Notes under the pieces: generated by a model
What the model was told of the DNA's origin: nothing
Database searches by the model: none
The model's input: the letters and a program-made list of their open reading frames with translations, nothing else
Position numbers and translations under genes: made by a program
Shown here: positions 35,468 to 45,562 of the stretch, piece after piece
How positions within the stretch are numbered: position 1 is the stretch's first letter
How the letters are laid out: every line of letters begins with the position of its first letter
DNA from: an uncultured beta proteobacterium
Lineage (GTDB): Bacteria > Pseudomonadota > Gammaproteobacteria > Burkholderiales > Burkholderiaceae_C
DNA length: 56,750 nt
Assembly (NCBI GenBank): GCA_903822435.1
Contig: CAIJPE010000167.1
Location: 1 to 56,750, forward strand
Reading direction: 5' to 3'

Positions 35468-36846
35468 TCCCCGCCCAGGTGGGCCCGCGCCCGCAGCGCC
35501 GGCCCGCCCATGGCCACCACCATCGGCTGCTTCTTGCCGCAGTATCCGGAACAGCTCCAGTGCATGTCGTCGCTCACGGCATCCACGCTCTGCAGCACCT
35601 TGATGGCGGTACCCGACAAGGTGGTGTTGCGCACAGCGCGACCCAGCCTGCCGGCGCGGATCTCATAGGCCAGCGTCACGCCGAACATGAACTCGGTGGT
35701 GGCGTCGGCCTGACCGTTGCCGGTCTTCAGCAGCAGGTAGCCTTCGTCCACGCCCTCGATCATGGCGGACAGCTTCGACTCGCCCGGCAGGATCACCGTG
35801 TTGCGCATCCGCACCAGCGGCTCGTCGTCGGGGTTGTACGCGCGGGCGTTGCCAGTGGGCGCCTGTCCCAGGCGCGCGGCGGTCTCGCGGCTGTGCATGA
35901 AGCTGTTCAGGCGGCCGCGGTCGATCATCGTCACGTCGCGGGCCGGCGTGCCTTCGTCGTCGACGTATACCGGACACATGACTTCTTCGCCGTTCCAGGT
36001 GTGGGCGATGTCCACCATCGACACCAGCTCGCTGGCCACGGGCTGGCCCACCAAGCCGCCTGTGACGGCGCCGCCCAGCACGGCGTCGGCCTCGCAGGGG
36101 TGGCCCATGGCCTCGTGCGCCAGCATGCCGGCCAGTTCGGGTGCCATCACCACCGTGCTCTGGCCGCCGCGCGCGGCCACGGCGTGGCGCTTGGCCTGCA
36201 GGTGTTCGTGCATGCGGTCCAGCAAGGGGGCCAGGGTCTGCAGCGACCAGTCGAGGTCGGCCAGGCTGCCCTTGCAGGAAAGCACCTCGTCGATCTCGAT
36301 GGGGGCACCCGCCGTGTCCTCGGCACCCAGCGACATCACGAGCAGGGCGCGCTGGATGCTGGACAACGAATCGCCGCCCGCTTCGGTGTACAGCGACTTG
36401 GCGTGGTGCTCTTCGCCCAGCATGAACCGCGTGCTGCGCAGGGCCGGGTAGCGCTGCTTGCACCACGCCTGCAGCTCGGCCAGGCGCGCGTTGCACTCCG
36501 CGGCCGACAGGGCCGGGCGGCCGGCAAACGCATGCCGGCCCTGGTAGGGCGCCTGCGCCAGGTTCAGAACCGGGCGCGGGCCGAAGCGTGCCATCGCCCG
36601 GGCGTTGTCCAGCGCCTGCCTTTGCACGCGCCGTCGCTCGGAGGCCGACTGAGCGCCGCTGGCCTTCGCGCCGGCCAGCGGCGCCGAGGCAAAGCCCCAG
36701 TAGCCGCCCAGGTAGGCGCGGGCGCTGAGGCCGCTCTGCACCGTGCGCAGGTTGGCGGTGAGGCTGCCGTCGATCATGACCATGCGCATCTTGCGCAGTT
36801 CGTGGTGGCGGGTTTCCAGTTCGGTGGGCGACAGCACGGTGTTCAT
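35464..36846 (-). CDS. TldD-like zinc metalloprotease
   Basis: A 460-aa catalytic partner of the TldD/TldE type. The zinc motif H-E-A-M-G-H-P-C-E-A-D near 244 is the family's HExxxH. A later S-C-S-G-Y-C-G-K-K near 430 is unusual: it holds two Cys and could add metal or redox function. N-terminal features (G-S-L-T-A-N-L-R-T) are the usual domain opening. This is likely a paralogue pair different from the housekeeping TldD/TldE, as sequence around the motifs is more divergent. No peptide substrate gene is seen nearby; the 245-bp gap to 37092 holds no supported gene. Confidence 0.87.
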   Translation of the reverse strand: MNTVLSPTELETRHHELRKMRMVMIDGSLTANLRTVQSGLSARAYLGGYWGFASAPLAGAKASGAQSASERRRVQRQALDNARAMARFGPRPVLNLAQAPYQGRHAFAGRPALSAAECNARLAELQAWCKQRYPALRSTRFMLGEEHHAKSLYTEAGGDSLSSIQRALLVMSLGAEDTAGAPIEIDEVLSCKGSLADLDWSLQTLAPLLDRMHEHLQAKRHAVAARGGQSTVVMAPELAGMLAHEAMGHPCEADAVLGGAVTGGLVGQPVASELVSMVDIAHTWNGEEVMCPVYVDDEGTPARDVTMIDRGRLNSFMHSRETAARLGQAPTGNARAYNPDDEPLVRMRNTVILPGESKLSAMIEGVDEGYLLLKTGNGQADATTEFMFGVTLAYEIRAGRLGRAVRNTTLSGTAIKVLQSVDAVSDDMHWSCSGYCGKKQPMVVAMGGPALRARAHLGGE

Positions 36847-37091
36847 GGATCGGGCCTCGTGTCGACGGGATCAGGCTGGAGATGATAGGCCGCGCCCACT
36901 CAAGCGGCTGACCGCCTGGGGGCCCGGCGGGGCGCACCGGGTGCCGTCCAACGGCGGCTTGGAGGTGGCAGGCGCGGCGGCGCCGGCGATGGGGGTCCAG
37001 GGCATGTTCTCCATCCACGAGGCGTGCGCACTGCCGCGCTCGGCCCATTCTGGACGACACTGCCCGGTCCTGCCCGCCCCATGAGCCTGCC

Positions 37092-37337
37092 ATGACTGCC
37101 GACACCCGCCTGCCGCCCACCGCCGATGCCACGCCGTTTGCCTTGCGCGGCGACCACATTACCCTGGATGCCCTGCTGAAGGCTTGCGGCCTGGCCGGCA
37201 GCGGCGGCGCCGCCAAGGTCCTCATCGCGGCCGGCGGGGCTCAGGTCAATGGCTTGACCGAAACCCGCCGCGGCCGCAAGCTGAGGGGGGGCGATGTGGT
37301 GGCCGCGGCGGGCGCCACGATCGTCGTGCAGGCCTGA
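37092..37337 (+). CDS. Small S4 RNA-binding domain protein (YbcJ-like)
   Basis: An 81-aa protein made almost entirely of one S4-like domain: I-T-L-D-A-L-L-K-A-C-G-L-A-G-S-G-G-A-A-K is the RNA-binding helix pair, then Q-V-N-G-L-T-E-T-R-R-G-R-K-L-R-G-G-D-V-V. E. coli YbcJ is the model; it may bind rRNA, but function is not settled. Stands alone between the TldD-like gene and the S53 peptidase. Confidence 0.88.
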   Translation: MTADTRLPPTADATPFALRGDHITLDALLKACGLAGSGGAAKVLIAAGGAQVNGLTETRRGRKLRGGDVVAAAGATIVVQA

Positions 37338-37449
37338 CCTTGCCGGTACAGCCCGTAACCGCCAGGTCCGGTTCTTACTGCGTCGTAGGGATGTCCCCGC
37401 CGCTTTCCCGTGCCGACAATCGCATCCCGCAACCCAACCAGGAAGCACC

Positions 37450-39039
37450 ATGGCCACGTCGTCCACCCGCTACACCATTCCCGGCAGTGAAAAGAGCCCC
37501 ATGCCCGGCGCCCGCGCGATGCGCGATGCCGCCCCCGATGAGCGCTTCGAGGTGACGGTGCGCCTGCGGGCGCGGTCTCGCCTGCGGGGTGTCGGCGACG
37601 GCGGCGTTCAAGCCGACCAGTTGCCGGGCCAGCGCCAGTACCTCAGCCGCGAGGCCTACGAGGCCAGCCACGGCGCCGAGGACGCGGATATCGCCAAGGT
37701 CGCCGCCTTCGCCCAGGCCCACAAGCTGGTCGTCGTGGAAACCAACGCGGCCCGCCGCAGCGTCGTTCTCTCGGGCACCAGCTCCACCTTCGGCGCGGCC
37801 TTCGGCGTGAGCCTGCAGCACTTCGAGCACGACGGCGGCACCTACCGCGGCCGCAGCGGCTCCATCAGCGTGCCCAGCGAGCTGGCCGAGGTGGTGGAAG
37901 GCGTCTTCGGCCTGGACAACCGCCCGCAGGCCGACGCCCACTTCCAACGCCAGCAGCCCGAAGGTGGCGCGGTGGCCACGCGCGCCGGGGGCGCCTCGTT
38001 CAGCCCGCCGCAGCTGGCCGGCCTCTACCAGTTCCCCACCGGGCTGGACGGCAGCGGCCAGTGCATCGGCATCATCGAGCTGGGCGGCGGCTTCAAGCCG
38101 GCCGACATCAAGGCGTACTTCACCGCGCTGAACCTGCCCGTGCCCACCGTGAAGGCCATCAGCGTGGATGGCGGCAAGAACCACCCGACCAATGCCAACA
38201 GCGCGGATGGTGAAGTCATGCTCGACATCGAAGTGGCGGCGGCCATCGCCCCCAAGGCGGTGATCGCGGTGTACTTCGCGCCCAACACCAACCAGGGCTT
38301 CCTGGACGCCATCACCACGGCCGTCCATGACAAGGTCAACAAGCCCTCGGTGATCTCCATCAGCTGGGGCTCGGCCGAATCGCGCTGGACCGGGCAGGCC
38401 ATGACGCAGATGGACCAGGCCTTCCAGGCCGCCGCGGCGATGGGCGTCACGGTGTGCTGCGCTGCGGGCGACAACGGTTCGGGTGATGGCGTCAATGATG
38501 GCCAGCCGCACGTGGACTTCCCGGCCTCCAGCCCCTTCGCGCTGGGCTGCGGCGGCACCAAGCTCACGGCCTCGGGCAACACCATCAGCGCCGAAGTGGT
38601 GTGGAACGCCAACCCGCAGACCAGCGCCACGGGCGGCGGGGTGAGCGGGTTCTTCCCGCTGCCGGCCTACCAGCAGAATGCCCACGTACCGCCGATCGCC
38701 GGCGGTACCAAGACGGGCCGCGGGGTGCCCGACGTGGCAGGCGATGCCGACCCGGCCAGCGGCTACAACGTCCGCGTGGACGGCCAGAACTTCGTGATCG
38801 GCGGCACCAGCGCCGTGGCCCCGCTGTGGGCCGGCCTGATCGCGCTGTTCAACCAGAAGCTCGGTCATCCCGTGGGCTACCTGAACCCGCTGATCTACGG
38901 CTCGCTGGCGGGCAAGGGCCTGTTCAACGACATCGTCAGCGGCAACAACGGCAGCTATGCGGCCGGCCCGGGGTGGGACGCCTGCACGGGCTGGGGTTCG
39001 CCGATCGGCGCCAAGCTGCTGAAAGCGCTTGGCGGTTGA
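37450..39039 (+). CDS. S53 family peptidase (sedolisin/pro-kumamolisin type)
   Basis: A 529-aa acid serine peptidase. The pro-kumamolisin activation domain covers about 1-170; the catalytic domain follows. The Glu/Asp pair is in [10 protein letters not shown] near 256-264, the oxyanion Asp is in A-A-G-D-N-G-S-G-D near 339, and the Ser is in [11 protein letters not shown] near 454-464. A C-terminal Ca2+ site is expected around N-D-I-V-S-G-N-N-G. No signal peptide or membrane segment is seen, which is unusual for a secreted acid protease family; export by another route or autolysis is possible. Start at 37450 gives GGAAG spacing of about 6. Confidence 0.9.
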   Translation: MATSSTRYTIPGSEKSPMPGARAMRDAAPDERFEVTVRLRARSRLRGVGDGGVQADQLPGQRQYLSREAYEASHGAEDADIAKVAAFAQAHKLVVVETNAARRSVVLSGTSSTFGAAFGVSLQHFEHDGGTYRGRSGSISVPSELAEVVEGVFGLDNRPQADAHFQRQQPEGGAVATRAGGASFSPPQLAGLYQFPTGLDGSGQCIGIIELGGGFKPADIKAYFTALNLPVPTVKAISVDGGKNHPTNANSADGEVMLDIEVAAAIAPKAVIAVYFAPNTNQGFLDAITTAVHDKVNKPSVISISWGSAESRWTGQAMTQMDQAFQAAAAMGVTVCCAAGDNGSGDGVNDGQPHVDFPASSPFALGCGGTKLTASGNTISAEVVWNANPQTSATGGGVSGFFPLPAYQQNAHVPPIAGGTKTGRGVPDVAGDADPASGYNVRVDGQNFVIGGTSAVAPLWAGLIALFNQKLGHPVGYLNPLIYGSLAGKGLFNDIVSGNNGSYAAGPGWDACTGWGSPIGAKLLKALGG

Positions 39040-39181
39040 GCACGCGCAATCGCACCTCTTCGCATCCGGGATATGGCTAAACCCTGAGTGTCCCCTCGCC
39101 CCTGGGCCACTAGCATGCACCGGCGCCGGAATGTCGCCGGTGCTGCACAACAAGACCCGCCCGGGTGCGAGGAGACCAACG

Positions 39182-39646
39182 ATGACGACGCGACTGACGG
39201 TCAATGGCAGGACGATCGATGCCAAGGCCGAACCGGATACCTCGCTGCTGTGGGTCATCCGCGATGAAATTGGATTGACTGGCACGAAGTTCGGTTGCGG
39301 CGCAGGCTTGTGCGGCGCCTGCACCGTGCACGTCGATGGCGTGCCGGTGCGGTCATGCCAGACGCTGCTCTCGTCGGTCTCGGGCAAGCAGGTTTCCACG
39401 GTCGAGAGCCTGCCGGTCGCCAACACCAGCGCCCTGCAGCGTGCCTGGATCGCTCACGACGTGCCGCAATGCGGCTACTGCCAGTCGGGCCAGCTCATGA
39501 GCGCCGCTGCGCTGCTCAAGGCCAACCCCAACCCCAGCGATGCCGAGATCGACGGCGCCATGAGCGGCAACATCTGCCGCTGCGGCACCTACGGCCGGAT
39601 CCGGGCTGCGATCAAGACCGCCGCCGCCGAACTGCGCAAGGCCTGA
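39182..39646 (+). CDS. (2Fe-2S) subunit of a molybdenum hydroxylase (IorA-like)
   Basis: A 154-aa iron-sulfur subunit of xanthine-oxidase family enzymes. The plant-type cluster uses [10 protein letters not shown] near 39-48 and a Cys near 60; the second cluster uses Q-C-G-Y-C-Q-S-G-Q near 97 and C-R-C-G-T-Y near 132. It passes electrons from the Moco subunit encoded next (11-bp gap). The 142-bp region before it holds no other gene. Confidence 0.93.
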   Translation: MTTRLTVNGRTIDAKAEPDTSLLWVIRDEIGLTGTKFGCGAGLCGACTVHVDGVPVRSCQTLLSSVSGKQVSTVESLPVANTSALQRAWIAHDVPQCGYCQSGQLMSAAALLKANPNPSDAEIDGAMSGNICRCGTYGRIRAAIKTAAAELRKA

Positions 39647-39657
39647 GGAGCAACGCC

Positions 39658-41829
39658 ATGAGCCACACCAAGAATCCCTCCTCCGGCGCCCGCAAGATCG
39701 GGCTTTCGCGCCGCGGCTTCCTGCAGACCTCGGCCGTCGCCAGCGGCGGCCTGGCCATCGGCGTGAACCTCGCCGGACTGAGCGCCGATGCCGTTGCCGC
39801 CGGTACGCTGCACACGCCGAACGCCTGGGTGCACATCGCCGACGACAACACCATCACGCTCATTTCCGCGCGGTCCGAGATGGGGCAGGGGGTGTACACC
39901 TCCATGCCCATGCTGATCGCCGAAGAGCTCAACGTCGACCTCAGCACCGTCAAGGTCGCCATCGCGCCGCCCAACGCCAAGCTCTACGGCAATGCGCTGC
40001 TGGGCGGCCCGCAGCTCACGGGGGGCTCCACCTCCGTGCGCGACGGCTGGGACAAGCTGCGGACCGCCGGTGCCCAGGTGCGCGAAATGCTCATCACCGC
40101 CGCGGCCAACCAGTGGAAGGTGGACCCTGCCACCCTGAAGGCCGAGAACGGCGTGGTCACCGGCCCGCAGGGCAAGCGCGCCACCTACGGCCAGCTCGCC
40201 GCTGCAGCCAGCCAGCTGCCGGTGCCCGAGAAGGTGACGCTGAAGGACCCCTCGGCCTTCCGCATCGTCGGCCAGCGCACCAGGCGGCTGGACACGCCAG
40301 CCAAGACCAACGGCACGGCCGAGTTCGGCATCGACGTCAAGCTGCCCGGCATGGTCTACGCCTCGCTGGAGCAAAGCCCGGTGATCGGCGGCACGGTCAA
40401 GGGCTTCGACGCCGGCAAGGCCAGGGCGATGCCCGGCGTGATCGACGTGGTGCAGATTCCCGACGGCGTGGCGGTGGTGGCCGACACCTACTGGCACGCC
40501 AAGAAGGCCCGCGAGGTGCTGAACGTGCAGTGGGACGAGGGAGCCGGTGCGGCGCTGACGGTGCCGGCCATGCTCGACGGCATCCGCAAGGGCTCCGCCG
40601 CAGACGAGTTGATTCCGCTGAAGACGGTGGGCAACCCCGATGCCGTCATCGCCGCCTCCTCCAAGGTCGTCAAGGCCGAGTACGTGATGCCGCTTCTCTC
40701 GCACTCTCCGCTGGAGCCGATGAATTTCACGGCCCACTACCACGACGGCAAGGTCGATTTGATCGGCCCCACCCAGTGGCAGGACAACGCCCAGTCCACC
40801 ATCGCCAAGCTGCTGGGCGTCAAGCTGGAAGACGTGAGCGTGCAGACCACCTTCCTCGGTGGGGGCTTCGGCCGGCGCATCGACATCGACTTCATCATCC
40901 AGGCCGCGCAGATCTCCAAGGCCGTCAACCGGCCCGTCAAGCTGCTGTGGACGCGTGAGGACGACATGACGCACGATTTCTACCGCCCGCAGTCGGTGCA
41001 CCGCATGGCCGCTTCGCTGGGCGCCGATGGCAAGCCCACGGCGATGACCTTCCGCATGACCAGCCAGTCGATCACCGGGCGCATCTTCGGCCTGCCGGCC
41101 AAGGTGCAGGACCCGCTGATGACCGAGGCCGCCATCGCCGGCTATGAGATCCCGGCCACCCGGCACGAGATCGTCAAGCACGATGCCGGCCTGCGCGTGG
41201 GCTACTGGCGCTCGGTCAGCCACGCGCTGAACGCCTTCGCCAACGAGAGCTTCATCGACGAACTGGCGGCCGCCGCCGGCCAGGACCCTGTGGCCTACCG
41301 CCTGTCGTTGCTGGGCGGGCAACCTCGCTTCGCCAACGTGTTGCGCACGGCCGCGGCCAAGGCTGGCTGGGGCACGCCGGCGCCGGCCGGGCGATATCGC
41401 GGAGTGGCGCTGATGGAAGGCTACGACACCTACATGGCGCAAGTGGCCGAGATCTCGATGAAGGACGGCGTGCCCGTGGTGCACAAGGTGACCGTGGTGG
41501 CCGACCTGGGCCGCATGGTCAATCCCGACACCGTGGAAGCGCAGATCCAGTCGAGCATCATTTTCGGCCTGTCGGCGGCGATGTACGGCGAGATCACGCT
41601 CGACAAGGGGCGCGTGCAGCAGACCAACTTCCACCAGTACCGCCTGGTGCGGATGAACGAGGCACCCGCCATCGACATCACCCTGGTGCCCAGCACCGAA
41701 AAGCCCGGCGGCATCGGCGAGCCCGCCACGGCGCTGATCGGCCCGGCCGTGGCCAATGCGGTGTTTGCCGCCACGGGCAAGCGCACGCGGCAGATGCCGT
41801 TCACGGCGGCCAATATCGCCTCGGCCTGA
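39658..41829 (+). CDS. Molybdopterin-binding subunit of a molybdenum hydroxylase (IorB-like)
   Basis: A 723-aa large subunit of the isoquinoline 1-oxidoreductase/aldehyde dehydrogenase type. It starts with a twin-arginine signal (L-S-R-R-G-F-L-Q-T-S near 16-25), so the complex is periplasmic or membrane-associated. Marks include E-M-G-Q-G-V-Y-T-S near 78, F-L-G-G-G-F-G-R-R near 399, and the catalytic Glu in G-I-G-E-P near 690. Hydroxylates an N-heterocycle or aldehyde; true substrate is unknown. A third cytochrome subunit often found with such pairs is absent. Ends before a strong terminator. Confidence 0.91.
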   Translation: MSHTKNPSSGARKIGLSRRGFLQTSAVASGGLAIGVNLAGLSADAVAAGTLHTPNAWVHIADDNTITLISARSEMGQGVYTSMPMLIAEELNVDLSTVKVAIAPPNAKLYGNALLGGPQLTGGSTSVRDGWDKLRTAGAQVREMLITAAANQWKVDPATLKAENGVVTGPQGKRATYGQLAAAASQLPVPEKVTLKDPSAFRIVGQRTRRLDTPAKTNGTAEFGIDVKLPGMVYASLEQSPVIGGTVKGFDAGKARAMPGVIDVVQIPDGVAVVADTYWHAKKAREVLNVQWDEGAGAALTVPAMLDGIRKGSAADELIPLKTVGNPDAVIAASSKVVKAEYVMPLLSHSPLEPMNFTAHYHDGKVDLIGPTQWQDNAQSTIAKLLGVKLEDVSVQTTFLGGGFGRRIDIDFIIQAAQISKAVNRPVKLLWTREDDMTHDFYRPQSVHRMAASLGADGKPTAMTFRMTSQSITGRIFGLPAKVQDPLMTEAAIAGYEIPATRHEIVKHDAGLRVGYWRSVSHALNAFANESFIDELAAAAGQDPVAYRLSLLGGQPRFANVLRTAAAKAGWGTPAPAGRYRGVALMEGYDTYMAQVAEISMKDGVPVVHKVTVVADLGRMVNPDTVEAQIQSSIIFGLSAAMYGEITLDKGRVQQTNFHQYRLVRMNEAPAIDITLVPSTEKPGGIGEPATALIGPAVANAVFAATGKRTRQMPFTAANIASA

Positions 41830-41839
41830 ACCCCGTGCC

Positions 41840-41870
41840 GGCTCCCCGGGCGGGCGCCCGGGGAGCCTTT
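41840..41870 (+). terminator. Rho-independent terminator after the molybdenum hydroxylase genes
   Basis: Perfect 12-bp arms GGCTCCCCGGGC (41840-41851) and GCCCGGGGAGCC (41856-41867) with a 4-base loop, followed by TTT. The stem is about the strongest in the window. Confidence 0.8.
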
Positions 41871-41889
41871 GTGCGGTGTCGAACAGACC
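41871..41889. repeat. 19-bp direct repeat, copy 1 (before mgtA)
   Basis: GTGCGGTGTCGAACAGACC, identical to 44770-44788. It starts directly after the terminator T-run and lies 52 bp upstream of the mgtA start. Confidence 0.85.
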
Positions 41890-41941
41890 CGGCAACCGGG
41901 CCCTGCGCATCCTGGGGATGCGACGGGACGCGGGAGCCGGG

Positions 41942-44764
41942 ATGCGCAAGGTTCTGACCCAGGGTTTCAGCACGTTCCTGCGCCGCCGCAGGGCGCAGCG
42001 GCACTTTGAACGCCGGCCGCTGCTGGAAGCCCTGGCCGCCCTGCCGTTGCCGCCGGTGGCGGCGGGCACCGAGCGGCAGGCCGCGCTCAGCCAGGACATC
42101 GTGCGGGCTGCCCTGGACGAGCCCGCCGCGGCGCTGGCCCGGCTGGGTTCGCAAGCCGACGGGCTGGATGCCGCCGAGGCCGCCCGCCGCCTGGCGCGCG
42201 ACGGACCGAACGAGGTGCAGCACGAGGCGCCGCTGCCGGGCTGGTTGCGCTTGTGGCGGTGCTACCTCAACCCCTTCAACCTGCTGCTGACGGCGCTGGC
42301 GCTGCTGTCGTTCCTGAGCGCGGACGCCAAGGCCACGGTGGTCATCGCCGTGATGGTGACCCTGAGCACCGGCATCCGCTTCGTACAGGAGGGCCGCTAG
42401 CACCGCGCGGCCGAGAGCCTGCGCGAGCTGGTCAGCAACCGGGCCACCGTGATCCGCCGCGCCGAGCATGCGGCACCGGGCGCGGCCGCCAGCCACGCGG
42501 AAATCGCCGTACGCGACCTCGTGGCCGGCGATGTGGTCGCCCTGTCGGCCGGCGACATGATCCCGGCAGATTGCCGGCTGCTCACCGCCCGGGACCTGTT
42601 CGTGGCCCAGGCCGCGATGACGGGCGAGTCGCTGCCCGTCGAGAAGTTCGTCGCCGGGCCTGCCGCGGCGGGCCAGGCCAGTGCCCCTGCCACGTCGCCG
42701 CTGGACTTGCCCAATGTGGTGTTCATGGGCACCAACGCGGTCTCGGGCACGGCCACCGCGCTGGTGGTGGCCACCGGGGGTCGAAGCTATTTCGGCACCC
42801 TGGCGGCCCACGCCACGGCCACCGAGACCACGCCCAATGCCTTCCAGGCCGGCGTCAACAGCGTGAGCTGGCTGCTGATCCGCTTCGCCGCGGTGATGGT
42901 TCCCATCGTCTTCGTCGTCAATGGCCTGACCAAGCACGACTGGCTGGAGGCCTTCCTGTTCGCGCTGTCGGTGGCCGTTGGCCTGACGCCCGAGATGCTG
43001 CCCATGATCGTGACCAGCACCTTGGCCAAGGGGGCGGTGCTGCTCTCGCGCAGGAAGGTGGTGGTCAAGCGGCTGGATGCCATCCAGAACTTCGGGGCCA
43101 TGGACATCCTGTGCACCGACAAGACCGGCACCCTCACGCAGGACAAGGTCGCCCTGGCCCGGCACGCCGATGCCTTCGGGCAGGACACCGAGGCGGTGCT
43201 CAAGGCAGCCTTCGTCAACAGCTACTACCAGACCGGCCTGAAGAACCTGCTGGACCGGGCGGTGCTCGACCACGTGCACCTGGCCGAGGAACTCGAGCTG
43301 AAGGAGGCCTATCGCAAGGTCGACGAGATCCCCTTCGACTTCGAGCGGCGCCGCATGTCGGTGGTGGTGGCCCGGGTCGCCGATGGGCGGGACACGCGCC
43401 ACGATCTGATCTGCAAGGGGGCCGTGGAAGAGGTGCTGGGCGCCTGCACGCAGGTGCTGGCCCCCGCCGCAGGCGCCACCGCCTTCCCGGAGGCACCGGG
43501 CGCAGAGGCCGCCGTGCTGCCGCTGGACGGCCCGACCCGGGCGCACACCGACGCGGTGACCGCCGGCCTGGCGGCAGAGGGCCTGCGCGTGGTGGCCGTG
43601 GCCATGAAGACCCTGCCGCCGGACCAGAGCACGTACTCGGTGGCCGACGAGGCCGGCCTGACGCTGGTGGGCTACATCGCCTTCCTCGACCCGCCCAAGG
43701 AATCCGCCGCCCCGGCCCTGAAGCAGCTCGCCGCGCACGGCATCCAGGTCAAGGTGCTGACCGGCGACAACGAACTCGTGGCGGCGCAGGTGTGCCGCCA
43801 GGTGGGCTTGCTGACGGCCTGGCAGGAGGGCGCCGTGCTGCTGGGGGCGCAGGTGGAAGCCCTGAGCGACGAGGCGCTGAAGGCGGCGGCCTTGTCGCAC
43901 ACCCTGTTCGCCAAGCTCACGCCGCTGCACAAGGAGCGCATCGTGAGGGCCCTGCGCGCCGCGGGGCACGTGGTGGGCTTCATGGGGGATGGCATCAACG
44001 ATGCGCCGGCGCTGCGCGCGGCCGACATCGGCATCTCGGTGGACAGTGCGGTGGACATCGCCAAGGAGGCCGCCGACATCATCCTGTTGGAAAAGAGCCT
44101 GCTCGTGCTGGACGATGGCGTGGTGGAAGGGCGCACCACCTTCTGCAACATGCTGAAGTACATCCGCATGACGGCCAGTTCCAACTTCGGCAACGTGCTG
44201 AGCGTGCTGGTGGCCAGTGCGTTCCTGCCCTTCCTGCCGATGCTGCCTTTGCAGCTGCTGGTGCAGAACCTGCTCTACGACATCGGCCAGACCGGCATCC
44301 CCTTCGACAACGTGGACCCCGAACTGGTCACGCGGCCGCTGAAGTGGAACCCGGCCGATATCGGGCGCTTCATGTTGTTCTTCGGCCCCATCAGTTCCCT
44401 GTTCGACATCATCACCTTCGCCGTCATGTGGTGGATCTTCGATGCCCGCACCGTGGCCAAGCAGGGCCTGTTCCAGTCGGGCTGGTTCGTGGTGGGGCTG
44501 CTCACGCAGACGCTGGTGGTGCACATGGTGCGTACCCCCAAGCTGCCGTTCGTGCAAAGCCACGCCGCCGGCCCGCTGATGGCCATGACGCTGGCCATCA
44601 TGGCCCTGGGACTGTGGCTCCCCGTGGGGCCGCTGGCCGGTTACTTCGGCCTGCAGGCCCTGCCGGCGTCCTATGACGCCTGGCTGGTGGCCATCTTGCT
44701 CGGCTATTGCACGCTGACCACGCTGATGAAGCGCGTGTACATCCGGCGCCACGGCTGGCAGTGA
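41942..44764 (+). pseudogene. mgtA: Mg2+-importing P-type ATPase (MgtA/MgtB) interrupted by an amber codon
   Basis: A P3B-type Mg2+ transporter reading frame of 941 codons, interrupted at codon 153 by TAG (42398-42400). Both sides are in the same frame and continue the family sequence: F-V-Q-E-G-R before and H-R-A-A-E-S-L-R-E-L-V-S-N-R-A-T-V after, where intact relatives have Ser or a similar residue. Downstream are the actuator T-G-E-S-L-P-V, phosphorylation site C-T-D-K-T-G-T-L-T, hinge G-D-G-I-N-D-A-P-A-L, and the C-terminal helices with N-L-L-Y-D-I-G-Q-T. A GTG at 42449 could restart a product lacking the first helices, likely inactive. It is either a recent nonsense mutation, readthrough, or a base-call error. 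Confidence 0.85.
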
Positions 44765-44765
44765 G

Positions 44766-44796
44766 GGCGGTGCGGTGTCGAACAGACCGCACCGCC
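44766..44796 (+). terminator. Hairpin after mgtA containing direct repeat copy 2
   Basis: Perfect 11-bp arms GGCGGTGCGGT (44766-44776) and ACCGCACCGCC (44786-44796) with a 9-base loop GTCGAACAG. No T-run follows, so it may be a terminator or a protein-binding dyad. It includes copy 2 of the 19-bp direct repeat (44770-44788) and lies 72 bp before the PRC-barrel gene. Confidence 0.6.
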
Positions 44797-44867
44797 GCTT
44801 CGGCCTACAAAGCAGGTCTTGGCCGGCTCCGCGCCCCTGTGGACCGCCCCAACCCGAGACCCACATC

Positions 44868-45554
44868 ATGCGATCCAACCTTTCCAGCATTGCACTGGCC
44901 CTGGCCGCCCTGGCTGCCACCGCCTGGGTGGCGTCGCCCGGCTGGGCGCAGGTGGCCGGCGGCACGACCACCGTGGACACCAGCATCACCGCCTCGACCC
45001 AGCTTGCCATGGGCTGGAGCGTGAAGAAGACGCTGCTGGGCAAGACCATCCACAACGACGCCGACCAGGAAGTCGGCCAGGTCGAGGACCTGATCATCGC
45101 GCCCGACCGCAACGTCTCCTACATCATCGTGGGGGCAGGTGGCTTCATCGGCATCGGCCGCCACGACGTGGCCATTCCGATCAGCCAGATCGAGGACCGC
45201 GGCGGCCGGCTGGTCATGCCGGGTGCCACGAAAGAGATGATCAAGTCGATGCCGGAGTTCGCCTACGCGAGCGACACCACGCAACGCGACCGCTTCGTGG
45301 CGTCCGCCGACAAGGACATCACCGAGGGCAAGGCCAAGGTGGCCGACCTGGAGAGGAAGGGCAGCACGGCCGCCGGCGACGCCAAGGCGCGCATCGACCT
45401 GCAGATCTCGGCGTTGCGCCTGGATCTCAAGTCGGCCGAGGTCAAGCTGACCGAGATGAAGCAGGCCACGGCCTTGCGCTGGAAGGAATTCGAAGCCGGC
45501 GTCAGTGCCGCCACGGCGCGCGTGCGCAAGTCGATGGACAGTGCCGTCGGCTGA
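44868..45554 (+). CDS. Exported PRC-barrel domain protein
   Basis: A 228-aa protein with signal peptide 1-28 (ending A-Q) and a PRC-barrel domain at about 60-125: L-L-G-K-T-I-H-N-D-A-D-Q-E-V-G-Q-V-E-D-L-I-I near 56-77, then Y-I-I-V-G-A-G-G-F-I-G-I-G-R-H-D-V-A. The C-terminal third is a charged helix, probably coiled coil. PRC-barrel proteins in the periplasm are often stress-related; function here unknown. Upstream carries the 19-bp repeat/dyad. Converges with the PhoD remnant. Confidence 0.85.
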   Translation: MRSNLSSIALALAALAATAWVASPGWAQVAGGTTTVDTSITASTQLAMGWSVKKTLLGKTIHNDADQEVGQVEDLIIAPDRNVSYIIVGAGGFIGIGRHDVAIPISQIEDRGGRLVMPGATKEMIKSMPEFAYASDTTQRDRFVASADKDITEGKAKVADLERKGSTAAGDAKARIDLQISALRLDLKSAEVKLTEMKQATALRWKEFEAGVSAATARVRKSMDSAVG

Positions 45555-45562
45555 CTCAGGCA

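Noticed and set aside
36990..37084. A short open frame upstream of the S4 gene as a peptide substrate for TldD/E
   Set aside because: No ribosome-binding site and no leader/core layout; composition is like non-coding DNA.
41801..45112. A minus-strand frame of about 1100 codons across mgtA
   Set aside because: Shadow frame: composition is dominated by H, Q, G, R, and the plus-strand P-type ATPase motifs explain the DNA.
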